Source of the DNA: Pseudomonas arsenicoxydans
GTDB lineage: Bacteria > Pseudomonadota > Gammaproteobacteria > Pseudomonadales > Pseudomonadaceae
Length of the DNA stretch: 64,000 bases
NCBI RefSeq assembly: GCF_900103875.1
Contig: NZ_LT629705.1
Location: 4,287,001 to 4,351,000, forward strand
Reading direction: 5' to 3'
Part shown: piece after piece, positions 26,281 to 36,073 of the stretch
How positions within the stretch are numbered: the first letter of the stretch is position 1
Layout of the letters: the number at the start of each line of letters is the position of its first letter
Program-made: the position numbers and the translations under genes
Notes under the pieces: model-generated
The model's database searches: none
Seen by the model: only the letters and a program-made list of their open reading frames with translations
What the model was told of the DNA's origin: nothing

Positions 26281-27956
26281 AGGCTGTGTGAAAACACACT
26301 TGATACGTTCAACGCTGAGATTTTCTTGGATTGCCTGCGAAGTCGGTAGTAGGAAGTAAAGATTGGTCCGTGCGACCAACATCGGCGCTCATATGGCTGT
26401 TGGGGCCGCGTCAGCGGTCCCAACAGCCACTTACCGACGATCCAGCGGGATGATCACGCCCTGATCGCTTCAAGCAATCCCAAGATGCCGAAGATGCTCA
26501 TCATTCGTTTGAGGTTGTAGGCGAGCACATGAAGGCTCATCTCAGTGCTCACCCTCGGCAGGGTTTTGGTCAGGAAGTGGGTACTTCCCATCCAGTACTT
26601 GAGCGTTCCAAAAGGATGTTCAACGGTCTGTCGACGAACCCTCATCATCGCTGGATCATGTTCTAGCCGAACCTGCATCGCATCGACTACAGCCTCATGT
26701 TCCCAGCGCTTCACCCGACGCTCCTTACCCGTCGTACATTGCTTTTGCATTGCGCAGGACTGGCAGCCTGAGAAGTAATAACAATGCAATAACATGCCGT
26801 CTTCCGTCGACGAATGTCTCCTGGTTAGTAACTGCCCCGCAGGGCATCGATACTCGTCCGACGCCGCAAGATAGATGAAATCCTGCTTGCCGAATCTGCC
26901 TTCCGCTTTGCTGCCAGATGTGAGGGGTTTCGGTACGAAGGTAGTGATGCCGGCTTGCTCGCAAGCAAGGATTTCCAGACCTTTGTAATAGCCTCGATCA
27001 GCCACCACCGTTAGCGATTCAGCTCCAATTTCTTCACGCGCCTGGCTCGCCATATTGCTCAGTTGCCCACGATCATTACCAACGTTGGTCACCTCATGGG
27101 CAACGATCAGATGGTGTTTGTCGTCGACCGCTGTTTGTACGTTGTAGCCGACCGTTCCGGTGCCTCGGCCGCTCGTGGCCATTGAACGTGCATCAGGATC
27201 TGTGAGGGAAATCTGCTGGTCTGGACTTTCGTGGAGCTGCGCCTCGATTTCCTTGAGTTTCTGCATCTGCTTTTTCAGTGTTTCTATCTTTTCTTTCAAC
27301 CGCTCTGCTTTGGCCTCGGCCACTTCGGGCGTTGCCCGATCCGCCGAATCCATCGCCGCCAGATAGCGATCAATGCTCTGTTCAATCTGCTGCATGCGTG
27401 CCTTCACCTTGCCCTGAGTGAAGTTGCGGTCGCGATTATTGACGGCTTTGAACTTGCTGCCGTCGATGGCGATGATCGATTGAGAGAAGAGATTGAGGTT
27501 ACGGCAAAGCACTACGAACTGGCGGCATACGCTGCGAATGGCTTTACCGTTGTCTTTGCGAAAGTCGGCAATGGTTTTGAAGTCCGGAGCCAAACGCCCC
27601 GTTAGCCACATCAACTCGACGTTGCGCTCGGCCTCACGCTCAAGCCGGCGGCTGGACTGAATCCGATTGAGGTAGCCGTAGATATAGATCTTCAGCAACA
27701 CCGCTGGGTGGTAGGCCGGACGACCCGTTGCAGCAGGATCAACACCTTCAAACCCAAGTGCCCCCAAGTCGAGTTCATCGACGAAAACGTCGACCACGCG
27801 CACTGGATTTTCTTCGGCTACGTAATCGTCCAGACACTCCGGCAGCAAGGTGACTTGCGTCCGAGCCTCACCTTCAATGAATCGCTTCATGATCGTCCCC
27901 GCCACGATCTAAACGATCAGAAGATTAGACAATCGCAGGCGTTTTCACACAGCCTG
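26281..27956 (-). mobile_element. IS1182-family insertion sequence
   Basis: An element of about 1,676 bp with terminal inverted repeats AGGCTGTGTGAAAAC at both ends. It carries one transposase gene on the minus strand. The direct repeat GACCC at 26276-26280 and 27957-27961 is the target-site duplication. It splits an RND efflux gene in its second periplasmic domain. The 173 bp between the left end and the transposase stop hold no other gene. Confidence 0.93.
26454..27890 (-). CDS. IS1182-family transposase
   Basis: A 478-aa DDE transposase. The N-terminal DUF772/InsH-like domain includes GRPAYHPAVLLKIYIYGYLN. The catalytic residues are visible as Asp in IIAIDGSKFKAV, Asp in TVVADRGYYKG and Glu in RRQTVEHPFGTLK. 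A coiled-coil stretch lies between the first and second Asp (KIETLKKQMQKLKEIEAQ). A Cys-rich patch (CQSCAMQKQC) precedes the last motif. The start at 27890 (MKRFIEGEARTQ) follows GGGGACG; the frame extends 5 codons upstream. It is intact, so the element may still be mobile. Confidence 0.93.
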   Translation of the reverse strand: MKRFIEGEARTQVTLLPECLDDYVAEENPVRVVDVFVDELDLGALGFEGVDPAATGRPAYHPAVLLKIYIYGYLNRIQSSRRLEREAERNVELMWLTGRLAPDFKTIADFRKDNGKAIRSVCRQFVVLCRNLNLFSQSIIAIDGSKFKAVNNRDRNFTQGKVKARMQQIEQSIDRYLAAMDSADRATPEVAEAKAERLKEKIETLKKQMQKLKEIEAQLHESPDQQISLTDPDARSMATSGRGTGTVGYNVQTAVDDKHHLIVAHEVTNVGNDRGQLSNMASQAREEIGAESLTVVADRGYYKGLEILACEQAGITTFVPKPLTSGSKAEGRFGKQDFIYLAASDEYRCPAGQLLTRRHSSTEDGMLLHCYYFSGCQSCAMQKQCTTGKERRVKRWEHEAVVDAMQVRLEHDPAMMRVRRQTVEHPFGTLKYWMGSTHFLTKTLPRVSTEMSLHVLAYNLKRMMSIFGILGLLEAIRA

Positions 27957-30507
27957 GACCCAACCCGGCCGGGCCTTGCGCCACCAGACGTTCGATTTCC
28001 GCCATGGCTTCACCGGTGCTGTGGCCGGCTGCCGGTTCGCCGGAAATGGCAATCGCCGGGTAGCCGTTGTAGCGGGTCAACTGCGCCGGGCCTTGAATCC
28101 ATTTCGCCTGAACGAAGGCCGACAGCGGCACCATTTTTCCGGCATCGTTACGCACGTGGATCTTCAATACATCGGCGACCTGACTGCGCTGATCGCCTTC
28201 AGCCTGCACCACCACCCGTTGCATCCGTCCCTGGTTGGGGAAATCGTTGATGTAGGCCGAACCGACCGCCGTGGATAGCACGTTGCCAACGTCGGCAAAG
28301 GACACGCCCAGCGCGTTGGCTTGTTTGCGGTCAACCTCCAATTGCACTTGTGGCGCTTCGGCCAAGGCACTTTCGCGCACGTTCATCAGGATCGGGCTTT
28401 TCTCGGCGGCGGCGAGTAATGCGGTGCGCGCCTGCATCAATGTGGCGTGGCCGAGGCCGCCGCGGTCCTGCAAGCGGAACTCGAAACCGCTGGAAGTGCC
28501 GAGACCGTCAACCGGCGGTGGCAGCACCGAGAACGCCACGGCGTCCTTGATCTGGCTCAGTACGATGTTGGCGCGGTCGGCAATCGAGCTTGCCGAGTCG
28601 TCGCTGCCTCGATCCGACCAATCCTTGAGCGTGGTGAACGCCAGAGCAGCGTTCTGCCCGCTGCCGGAAAAACTGAAACCGAGAATCACCGTGCTGTCGC
28701 CAACACCGGGTTCCGTGGCGTTGTGCGCTTCGATTTGCTCCACCACCTGCACCGTGCGGTTTTTACTCGCGCCCGGTGGTAATTGAATGTCGGTGATGGT
28801 GTAGCCCTGATCCTCAACCGGCAGGAACGAGGAGGGCAGACGGCTGAAACACAGCCCCAGACCGATCAGTAGCACGCCGTAGATCAGCAGGTAACGGCCC
28901 GTGCGTTTCAGCGCGTAGGCGACCCAGCCTTCATAACGCTCGGTCAAGCGCTCGAAGCCGCGGTTGAACCAACCAAAGAAGCCGCTCTTTTCATGATGCT
29001 CGCCTTTGGCAATCGGCTTGAGCAGCGTGGCGCACAACGCAGGGGTCAAGGTCAGCGCGAGGAACGCCGAGAACAGAATCGAGGTGGCCATCGACAGCGA
29101 GAACTGCTGGTAAATCACCCCCACCGAACCCTGCATGAACGCCATCGGAATAAATACCGCCACCAGCACCAGGGTGATGCCGATGATCGCGCCGGTGATC
29201 TGTTTCATCGCCTTGCGTGTCGCCTCCTTGGGCGACAAGCCTTCGGTGGCCATGATGCGCTCGACGTTCTCCACCACCACGATGGCATCGTCCACCAGAA
29301 TGCCGATGGCCAGCACCATGCCGAACATGGTCAGCACGTTGATCGAGAAGCCCAGCGCGAGCATGGTCGCGAAGGTGCCCATCAACGCAACGGGCACCAC
29401 TAGTGTCGGGATCAGCGTGTAGCGGATGTTCTGCAGGAACAGGAACATCACCGCAAACACCAGCAGCATGGCTTCGCCGAGGGTGTAGATCACTTTGGTG
29501 ATCGAGACTTTGACGAAGGGCGAGGTGTCGTACGGAATCTTGTATTCGACGCCCGCCGGGAAGTAGCGCGCCAGGTCGTCCATCTTCGCCCGCACCAATG
29601 TGGCGGTGCTCAGGGCATTGGCGCCGGGTGACAGCTGCACGCTGACGGCGGTCGAAGGTTTGCCGTTCAAGCGCGTGCCGAATTGATATTCCTGGCTGCC
29701 GATCTCGACCCGCGCCACGTCCTTGATGCGCACGGTGGAACCGTCGGGGTTGGCCTTGAGGACGATGTCGGCGAATTCTTCCGGTGTCGACAACTGGCCT
29801 TTGACCAGAATGGTCGCGGTGATTTCCTGTGTCGTGCGGGTCGGCAAATCGCCAATGCTGCCGGCCGAAACCTGGGCGTTCTGCGCCACGATGGCGGCGT
29901 TGACGTCGGCCGGGGTCAGGTTGAAACCGATCAGCTTCTGCGGGTCGATCCAGATCCGCATCGCACGTTCGGCACCGTACAGCTGGGCCTTGCCGACACC
30001 GTCCAGACGCTTGATCTCGTTCATCACGTTGCGTGCCAGGTAATCGCTGAGCGCCACGTCGTCGAGCTTGCCGTCACTGGAGGTCAGGGTGATCAACAGC
30101 AGAAAGCCGGCGGAGACTTTCTCCACCTGCAAGCCTTGCTGGTTCACCGCTTGCGGCAGGCGCGACTCCACCACTTTCAGGCGGTTTTGCACATCGACCT
30201 GGGCCATTTCCGGGTTAGTGCCGGGCTGGAAAGTGGCCTTGATGGTGGCGCTGCCGAGGCTGCTCTGGGATTCGAAATACAACAGGTGATCGGCGCCGTT
30301 GAGCTCTTCCTCGATCAGGCTGACCACGCTTTCATCGATGGTCTGCGCCGAAGCGCCGGGGTACACGGCATAGATTTCGACTTGCGGCGGCGCGACGTTG
30401 GGGTATTGCGCGACCGGCAGCTGTGGGATGGCCAAGGCGCCGGCCAGCAGGATGAACAGGGCAACCACCCAGGCAAACACCGGGCGATCGATAAAAAACT
30501 GCGGCAT
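27925..30507 (-). pseudogene. RND efflux permease, N-terminal fragment (cut by IS)
   Basis: The first 850 native codons of an HAE1-type proton-driven RND multidrug pump. It starts MPQFFIDRPVFAWVVALFIL and carries the TM4 proton-relay Asp pair in GILVDDAIVVVENVER. The frame runs 10 codons into the IS (GCVKTPAIV) before stopping. It therefore lacks the end of the second periplasmic domain and TM8-12, and should not form a working pump. It follows the membrane-fusion gene by 14 bp as mexAB-like operons do. No outer-membrane channel gene is present, so a chromosomal OprM-type channel was probably shared. Confidence 0.92.
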
Positions 30508-30521
30508 AAAAAGCGTCCTGC

Positions 30522-31679
30522 TTACTGACCAGAAACCTGGGCAAGTGGAAGAGGGGTGTTGTCGATCTGGACTTTCTCACCGGGCTTGGCATGTTGCAGG
30601 CCTTCGGTGACGATGCGGTCGCCGGACTTGAGGCCGCCGGTGACGATCCAGCGATCGTTCTGCACGGCGCCCAGCTCCACAGGTTGCTGGCCGACACGCT
30701 GCTCGGCGTCGATCACCAACACATGGGCAATCCCGGCGCTGTCACGCTGGATGGCCCGTTGCGGCACGCTGATGCCTTGCTGGTTCACCGCTTGTTCCAG
30801 GCGCACACGCACGAAGCTGCCGGGCAGCAAGTCGAGGTCCGGGTTGGGAAATTCGCTGCGCAGGATGATCTGGCCGGTGCCCGGGTCGACGGTGATGTCG
30901 GTGAACAGCAACTTGCCCGGCAGCGGGTAGAGGCTGCCGTCGTCCTGGATCAACGTGGCTTTGGCCTGGCCCTGGCCCACTTCCTTCAACTGGCCGGAAC
31001 GGAAGGCGCGGCGCAGGTCATTGAGTTCCCGGGTCGATTGGGTCAGGTCGGCATGGATCGGATTCAACTGCTGAATCAGCGCCAACGGCGTGGTTTCGTT
31101 TTGCCCGACCAGCGCACCTTCGGTCACCAGCGCACGGCCGATGCGCCCGGATATCGGTGCCGTGACGGTGGCGTAACCGAGGTTGAGTCTGGCGCGGACC
31201 ACGGCGGCCTTGTTGGCGGCGACGTCAGCGGCGGTTTGCCGGACGCTGGCCCGGGCGTTGTCGTAATCCTGGCCGCTGATGGCGTTGCCTTCGATCAACT
31301 GGGCGTAGCGCTGTTCCTGCAGCCTGGCCTGGAAGGCATTGGCCTCGGCCTTGCGCAAGGACGCTTCGGCGCTGTCCAGATCGGCCTTGAACGGCGCCGG
31401 GTCGATGCGGAACAGCACGTCGCCTTGTTTCACGTCGCTGCCTTCGCGAAAGGCGCGCTGCAACACGACGCCGGCGACCCGGGCGCGGACTTCGGCAATC
31501 CGTGGCGCGGCAATCCGCCCGCTCAATTCGCTGGTGATCGACAGGGGCCGGGCTTCGACCGTTTCGACTCGCACCGTGGCCAGCGGCGCCTGCTCTTCGG
31601 CGTTCGAGGACTTGTCACACGCACTCAGCGTCAACGCCAGAATCATGAGACTGAGCCTGGCAAGCAGGTTGTTCGACAT
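30522..31679 (-). CDS. RND efflux membrane-fusion (adaptor) protein
   Basis: A 385-aa periplasmic lipoprotein. The signal peptide ends in the lipobox LSAC (Cys about residue 21). Barrel-sandwich lipoyl halves are at RVAGVVLQRAFREGSDVKQG and ATVTAPISGRIGRALVTEGA, with an alpha-helical hairpin between them (EASLRKAEANAFQARLQEQR) and a beta-barrel beyond. It links an RND pump to an outer-membrane channel. The gene is intact although its pump partner is interrupted. It is divergent from an RstA/B-like two-component system that may control it (inference from position). Confidence 0.92.
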   Translation of the reverse strand: MSNNLLARLSLMILALTLSACDKSSNAEEQAPLATVRVETVEARPLSITSELSGRIAAPRIAEVRARVAGVVLQRAFREGSDVKQGDVLFRIDPAPFKADLDSAEASLRKAEANAFQARLQEQRYAQLIEGNAISGQDYDNARASVRQTAADVAANKAAVVRARLNLGYATVTAPISGRIGRALVTEGALVGQNETTPLALIQQLNPIHADLTQSTRELNDLRRAFRSGQLKEVGQGQAKATLIQDDGSLYPLPGKLLFTDITVDPGTGQIILRSEFPNPDLDLLPGSFVRVRLEQAVNQQGISVPQRAIQRDSAGIAHVLVIDAEQRVGQQPVELGAVQNDRWIVTGGLKSGDRIVTEGLQHAKPGEKVQIDNTPLPLAQVSGQ

Positions 31680-31840
31680 GTAGATACCCCAATAATGACT
31701 GCCCGCATCCTACGGCGAGGCGACGAGGGTAGCGGTGAAGCTTTGTTGGTGCTGTGTGAAATTGTGTAAGGGTTTTACTCAGGGGCGGGTGTGGGCGTAT
31801 ATCCTTGGCGGCTTGACACTTTTTGCGACGGTTAAATCGC

Positions 31841-31934
31841 TATCGCGGGCAAGCCCGCTCCCACAGTGGCCGGTGGAGTTCACCAAATCTGTGTTCACAT
31901 CACATCCCTGTGGGAGCGGGCTTGCCCGCGATCA
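31841..31934. repeat. REP pair in a divergent promoter region
   Basis: Facing canonical arms occupy a third of the 294-bp gap between the efflux adaptor gene and the response regulator. The remaining 31680-31840 stretch should hold the adaptor promoter; no operator was recognised. Confidence 0.88.
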
Positions 31935-31973
31935 GGCCGTACCCGTTGCCACTGCACTTTCTGGAAACACCCC

Positions 31974-32675
31974 ATGCCCAACATCCTCCTGGTCGAAGAC
32001 GACACCGCGCTCTCCGAGCTGATTGCCAGCTACCTGGAACGCAACGGCTATTGCGTCAGTGTGATCACCCGTGGCGACCACGTGCGCGAACGGGCGCGGG
32101 TCAATCCGCCGGACCTGGTGATTCTTGACCTGATGCTGCCGGGGCTCGATGGCCTGCAGGTCTGCCGCTTGTTGCGGGCGGACTCGGCCACGCTGCCGAT
32201 TTTGATGCTGACCGCCCGCGACGACAGTCACGATCAAGTGCTGGGCCTGGAAATGGGCGCCGATGACTACGTCACCAAACCGTGCGAACCCCGGGTCTTG
32301 CTCGCCCGTGTGCGCACCCTGTTGCGCCGCAGCAGCCTCAGCGAACCGCAGACCGCCAACGATCGCATCCTCATGGGCAACCTGTGCATCGACCTGTCCG
32401 AGCGCACCGTGACCTGGCGCGACCAGCTCGTCGAACTGTCCAGCGGTGAATACAACCTGCTGGTGGTGCTGGCCCGGCATGCCGGCGAAGTGCTGAGTCG
32501 CGACCAGATCCTGCAACGCCTGCGCGGTATTGAATTCAACGGCACCGACCGTTCGGTGGACGTGGCGATTTCCAAGTTGCGACGCAAGTTCGACGACCAT
32601 GCAGGCGAGGCGCGCAAGATCAAGACCGTCTGGGGCAAGGGCTACCTGTTCAGCCGTTCCGAGTGGGAATGCTGA
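31974..32675 (+). CDS. Response regulator, RstA-like (OmpR family)
   Basis: A 233-aa two-component regulator. The receiver domain has acidic pocket residues in LLVEDD, phospho-acceptor Asp52 in VILDLMLPGLDG and Lys in DDYVTKP. The C-terminal OmpR/PhoB winged helix carries SSGEYNLLVVLARHAGEVLS and VDVAISKLRRKF. The ATG at 31974 (MPNILLVED) is chosen because upstream codons are translated REP sequence. The next gene encodes the cognate kinase 4 bp after its stop. The pair resembles RstA/RstB in layout. Confidence 0.9.
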   Translation: MPNILLVEDDTALSELIASYLERNGYCVSVITRGDHVRERARVNPPDLVILDLMLPGLDGLQVCRLLRADSATLPILMLTARDDSHDQVLGLEMGADDYVTKPCEPRVLLARVRTLLRRSSLSEPQTANDRILMGNLCIDLSERTVTWRDQLVELSSGEYNLLVVLARHAGEVLSRDQILQRLRGIEFNGTDRSVDVAISKLRRKFDDHAGEARKIKTVWGKGYLFSRSEWEC

Positions 32676-32679
32676 GACG

Positions 32680-33981
32680 ATGTTCAGAATCCTCTTTCGC
32701 CTCTATCTGGTGATGATCGTCTCGTACAGCGCGGCGATCTACCTGGTGCCAGACCTGGTGATCAAGGTCTTCCATGAGCGCTTTGTCACCTACAACCTCG
32801 ATTATTCGCGCGGCCTGCAAACCCTCATCGTCAAGCAGTTCCACGCCGTGCCCGAAGCGCAATGGCCGACGCTGGCCACCGAGATGGACAAGGACTTTGC
32901 GCCGCTGCACATCGTCCTGAGCCGCCCCGACGACGCCGATTTCACCCTCGATGAGCGCGAGCGTTTACAGCGTGGCGAGAATATCGTGCGCATTGGCGAC
33001 TGGGGCTGGCGCACCTTGGCGGTGGCGCCGTTGAACAAGCAGACCGTCGTGCAAATGATCGTGCCGCCGGACCCGATGGACGTCAGCCTGTTGTACTGGA
33101 GCATCAACGTGCTGATCGGCGCGACCATGCTCGCCTGCCTGTTACTGTGGCTGCGACCGCACTGGCGCGATCTGGAACGCCTCAAGGGCACCGCCGAACG
33201 TTTCGGCAAAGGCCACCTTGGCGAGCGCACACAGATTTCCCCGCACTCGAACATCGGCAGCCTGGCCAACGTCTTCGACACCATGGCCGGCGATATCGAA
33301 AACCTGCTCAACCAGCAACGCGACCTGCTCAACGCCGTGTCCCACGAACTGCGCACACCGTTGACGCGCCTGGACTTCGGCCTGGCCCTGGCGCTGTCCG
33401 ACGACTTGCCGGCCGCCAGCCTCGAACGCCTGCAAGGGCTGGTCGGGCACATTCGTGAGCTGGACGAGTTGGTGCTGGAGTTACTGTCCTACAGCCGCCT
33501 GCAAAACCCGGCGCGACTGCCCGAGCGGGTCGAAGTGTCGCTGGATGAATTCATCGACAGCATTCTGGGCAGCGTCGATGAAGAACTGGAGTCACCCGAG
33601 ATCGTCATCGATGTGTTGCTGCATGGCCAACTTGAACGCTTCGCGCTGGACCCGCGATTGACCGCGCGCGCCATTCAAAACCTGCTGCGCAATGCCATGC
33701 GCTACTGCGAAAAGCGCATTCAGATTGGCGTTAAGGTCTGTCCCAAAGGTTGTGAGATTTGGGTGGACGACGATGGCATCGGCATTCCGGATGAGGAGCG
33801 TGAACGGGTCTTCGAGCCGTTCTATCGGCTGGACCGCAGCCGGGATCGGGCAACGGGCGGGTTTGGCCTGGGACTGGCGATCAGTCGCCGGGCACTGGAA
33901 GCGCAGGGCGGTACGCTGACCGTGGAACCGTCGCCATTGGGCGGCGCGCGGTTTCGGTTGTGGTTGCCCGCTCAGGCCTGA
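32680..33981 (+). CDS. Sensor histidine kinase, RstB-like
   Basis: A 433-aa membrane kinase. TM1 is at about 7-27, then a periplasmic sensor region of about 110 residues, then TM2 at about 139-159. The juxtamembrane LRPHWRDLERLKGTAERFGK and following HAMP segment strongly resemble RstB. His222 in NAVSHELRTPLTRL is the phosphorylation site. N (NLLRNAMRYC), G1 (VDDDGIGIP) and G2 (GGFGLGLAISRR) boxes are intact. It starts 4 bp after the response regulator. The signal is unknown. Confidence 0.9.
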   Translation: MFRILFRLYLVMIVSYSAAIYLVPDLVIKVFHERFVTYNLDYSRGLQTLIVKQFHAVPEAQWPTLATEMDKDFAPLHIVLSRPDDADFTLDERERLQRGENIVRIGDWGWRTLAVAPLNKQTVVQMIVPPDPMDVSLLYWSINVLIGATMLACLLLWLRPHWRDLERLKGTAERFGKGHLGERTQISPHSNIGSLANVFDTMAGDIENLLNQQRDLLNAVSHELRTPLTRLDFGLALALSDDLPAASLERLQGLVGHIRELDELVLELLSYSRLQNPARLPERVEVSLDEFIDSILGSVDEELESPEIVIDVLLHGQLERFALDPRLTARAIQNLLRNAMRYCEKRIQIGVKVCPKGCEIWVDDDGIGIPDEERERVFEPFYRLDRSRDRATGGFGLGLAISRRALEAQGGTLTVEPSPLGGARFRLWLPAQA

Positions 33982-33994
33982 TGCGCGCTTGGTA

Positions 33995-34027
33995 GCAGTT
34001 GCCGAACCGCATGGGTTCGGTAACTGC
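33995..34027. terminator. Hairpin between convergent rstB-like and anti-sigma genes
   Basis: A 13-14 bp stem (CAGTTGCCGAACC with near-complement) and a 5-nt loop, without a clear T run. Probably a shared barrier to read-through. Confidence 0.6.
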
Positions 34028-34032
34028 CTGGG

Positions 34033-34800
34033 TCAAGCGCCAAGCCGACTCCTCAACACCTTCGCCATGTCCTCCAGTTCCGTCTCCGGGTTGTGCCCGA
34101 TCAACATCCAGGCGTGTTCCATGTCGGCCCAATACACCACATTCATGCCATGGCGGCGTTCATGGGCGAAGTGCCGACTGCCGCTGTTGGATCGAGTTGC
34201 GCACAACGCAATCGGGCCATGTGCCGGGTCGAGGTAGGTAATCTGCGCGATGGGCACGCCTTCGTATTCGAGGATTTGCGCGCGCTTGAATTCGGACCGG
34301 GGCAGGGCCAGTTGTGCAGGCGACAGGTTCAGGCCCAGCCGGGCATCGATGGTGCGCAATTGCGCGCGCTCGGTGGCTTCGTCGCTGGGCAAGTGGTCCA
34401 GGGTTTGCGGCACGTAGAGCGCCATATAGTCGGCCACCAGCCCGCGCCAGTTGCTCTTTTGCTGGCTTAGTTGCCAGCCGAGGAACAAGCGATCGGCCAA
34501 CACGCCGCTGACCACCAGCCCGGCGGCCGCCGCGAGGAACCAGCGGCGGCTGACGGCTGGGCGTTCAGGCGATGGCAGGGTGTCGAGCATGGACTGCAGG
34601 CGATCGACAGGCGCCTGTTGGGCCAGTTCGTCATAGGCTTGGCGAAACGGCAGGCTGCTGCGTGCCAGCCATTGCAGGCGCAGATTGAGCACGGAGTCTT
34701 CGGCGATGGCGGCGTCGATACGCGTGCGCTGTTCGACGTCGAGTTGGTTGTCCAGGTAGGCCACCAACTGCTCATCCGAAGGTGTCGCGCGATCGTTCAT
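34033..34800 (-). CDS. Membrane-bound anti-sigma factor
   Basis: A 255-aa protein. The N-terminal ~80 residues form the cytoplasmic sigma-binding region (SDEQLVAYLDNQLDVEQRTR), without the Cys of zinc-binding anti-sigma domains. One membrane segment lies near residue 88-106 (WFLAAAAGLVVSGVLADRLF, Arg-Arg just before it). A periplasmic C-terminal domain follows (SRHFAHERRHGMNVVYWADM). Its ATG overlaps the stop of the ECF sigma gene by 4 bp, the usual coupling that keeps factor and anti-factor in ratio. The inducing signal is unknown. Confidence 0.85.
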   Translation of the reverse strand: MNDRATPSDEQLVAYLDNQLDVEQRTRIDAAIAEDSVLNLRLQWLARSSLPFRQAYDELAQQAPVDRLQSMLDTLPSPERPAVSRRWFLAAAAGLVVSGVLADRLFLGWQLSQQKSNWRGLVADYMALYVPQTLDHLPSDEATERAQLRTIDARLGLNLSPAQLALPRSEFKRAQILEYEGVPIAQITYLDPAHGPIALCATRSNSGSRHFAHERRHGMNVVYWADMEHAWMLIGHNPETELEDMAKVLRSRLGA

Positions 34801-35282
34801 CGACGTTCTCCAGTTGAAGGATTCGGGACCGCGTGCAATGGCGGGTATTCGGCCAGTTTCACGCGGGCGGCAGCGAGTCGGCTCATGACCGTGCCGATGG
34901 GCAATTGCAGCACTTCGGCGACTTCGCGATAGGACAAGCCTTCGACGTACGCCAGGTACACCGTTTCGCGTTGCGCCTCGGGCAGGGCATCGACGCGGCG
35001 GATCACCTGGGCAGCGAGCACATGGGTCTGCGCTGCCGACTCACCGTCAAACGACAGCTGGCTTTCGGCATCCACCAGACCCTGGCCCTGGCGCACCCGC
35101 CGGGAGCGCACTTCGTTGAGCCAGATCGAATGCAAAATGCTCAGCAGCCAGCGGTCCATGCGCGTGCCCGGGACAAATTGCCCCGCCCGCTCAAGTGCCC
35201 GAACACAGGTGGCTTGCACCAGGTCTTCGGCGACATGCCGTTGCCGGGACAGCAGCAGGCCGTAACGCCATAAACGCGTCAA
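34797..35282 (-). CDS. ECF RNA polymerase sigma factor
   Basis: A sigma-70 family ECF factor of at least 161 aa. Region 2 shows QRHVAEDLVQATCVRALERA and LLSILHSIWLNEVRSRR; region 4 shows LSYREVAEVLQLPIGTVMSR. The listed start is a TTG at 35282, but it lacks a ribosome site and cuts the beginning of region 2. An excellent GGAGGT lies at 35329-35334, 4 bases before an in-frame ATC (35324-35322), and no ATG, GTG or TTG is in frame there. Either the start is a rare ATC or a base has changed. It is followed by its anti-sigma gene and preceded by a TPR gene. Confidence 0.85.
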   Translation of the reverse strand: MTRLWRYGLLLSRQRHVAEDLVQATCVRALERAGQFVPGTRMDRWLLSILHSIWLNEVRSRRVRQGQGLVDAESQLSFDGESAAQTHVLAAQVIRRVDALPEAQRETVYLAYVEGLSYREVAEVLQLPIGTVMSRLAAARVKLAEYPPLHAVPNPSTGERR

Positions 35283-35347
35283 ATGCTGGCCCAGCTCTGC
35301 CCGTATTGCCTGATCGCTGGCGATGGCGACCTCCGTTTGTCTCGATG

Positions 35348-35878
35348 TCAGGTTTTCGATGAATCGTTGATGGCTTCGGCCAGGTCCTGGTACTCCTCGC
35401 AGGTGCTGCCGCAGATCGATTTGATCCGCTGCAACTGCTCCTGAGCCAGGTCCAGTCGACCTTTGATCACATAAGCCTCGCCGAGGTATTCGCGCACTTG
35501 CGCATACTGTGGGTCGAGTTTGACCGATTGCAGGTAGTAACCGATGCCTTCGTCGGTACGCCCCAGTTTACGCGTGGCGTAGCCGCGGTAGTTAAGGGCT
35601 TTTGCAGTGTTGGGCTCCTTGAGGGTATCGAGCAGGGCCAGGGCTTCCTCATAGCGCCCGTCCTTGGCCAGGCGGAAAGCATAGTCGGTGCGGTCGGCAT
35701 CCGGCACCAGACTGCTGGTTTGCCTCAGGCATTTCTGTTGCTTGCTGTCCCAGACCTGGCCTTTGGGGCAATTGGGCTTGGCCGGTTCTTCTACATCGCC
35801 ATGCGCCCAGGCCAACGAACCGGACAAGACGGCGGTGAGCAGCAGCGGGGTGGTGAAAACAGCAAAACGCAGAGTCAT
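35348..35878 (-). CDS. Periplasmic TPR protein
   Basis: A 176-aa protein with a signal peptide (cleavage near LAWA-HGDVEE), a short Cys-containing segment (NCPKGQVWDSKQQKCL) and about three tetratricopeptide-like helices (NTAKALNYRGYATRKLGRTD, AQVREYLGEAYVIKGRLDLA). It ends in a CGSTCEEYQDL motif, so two disulfides are possible. It is the first gene of a minus-strand group TPR, ECF sigma, anti-sigma, and may be part of the signal input or the regulon (inference). Confidence 0.85.
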   Translation of the reverse strand: MTLRFAVFTTPLLLTAVLSGSLAWAHGDVEEPAKPNCPKGQVWDSKQQKCLRQTSSLVPDADRTDYAFRLAKDGRYEEALALLDTLKEPNTAKALNYRGYATRKLGRTDEGIGYYLQSVKLDPQYAQVREYLGEAYVIKGRLDLAQEQLQRIKSICGSTCEEYQDLAEAINDSSKT

Positions 35879-36073
35879 GGAAGGTGCTCCGGAGGTAGTT
35901 TCGTTTCAGTTGAGCCGCGGGCCCGCCAGCATCCCGCGGCAATTCTCATGGGCGTCATGAGGAGAACACCTCTGAGTGAACAATTATTCATTTCTGTGTG
36001 TCGATCATTACAAGGAAAGCTCAAATCCAGGCGCTATGCTCGACAGCATTCGTTGTCCATTGGGAGAACTGCC

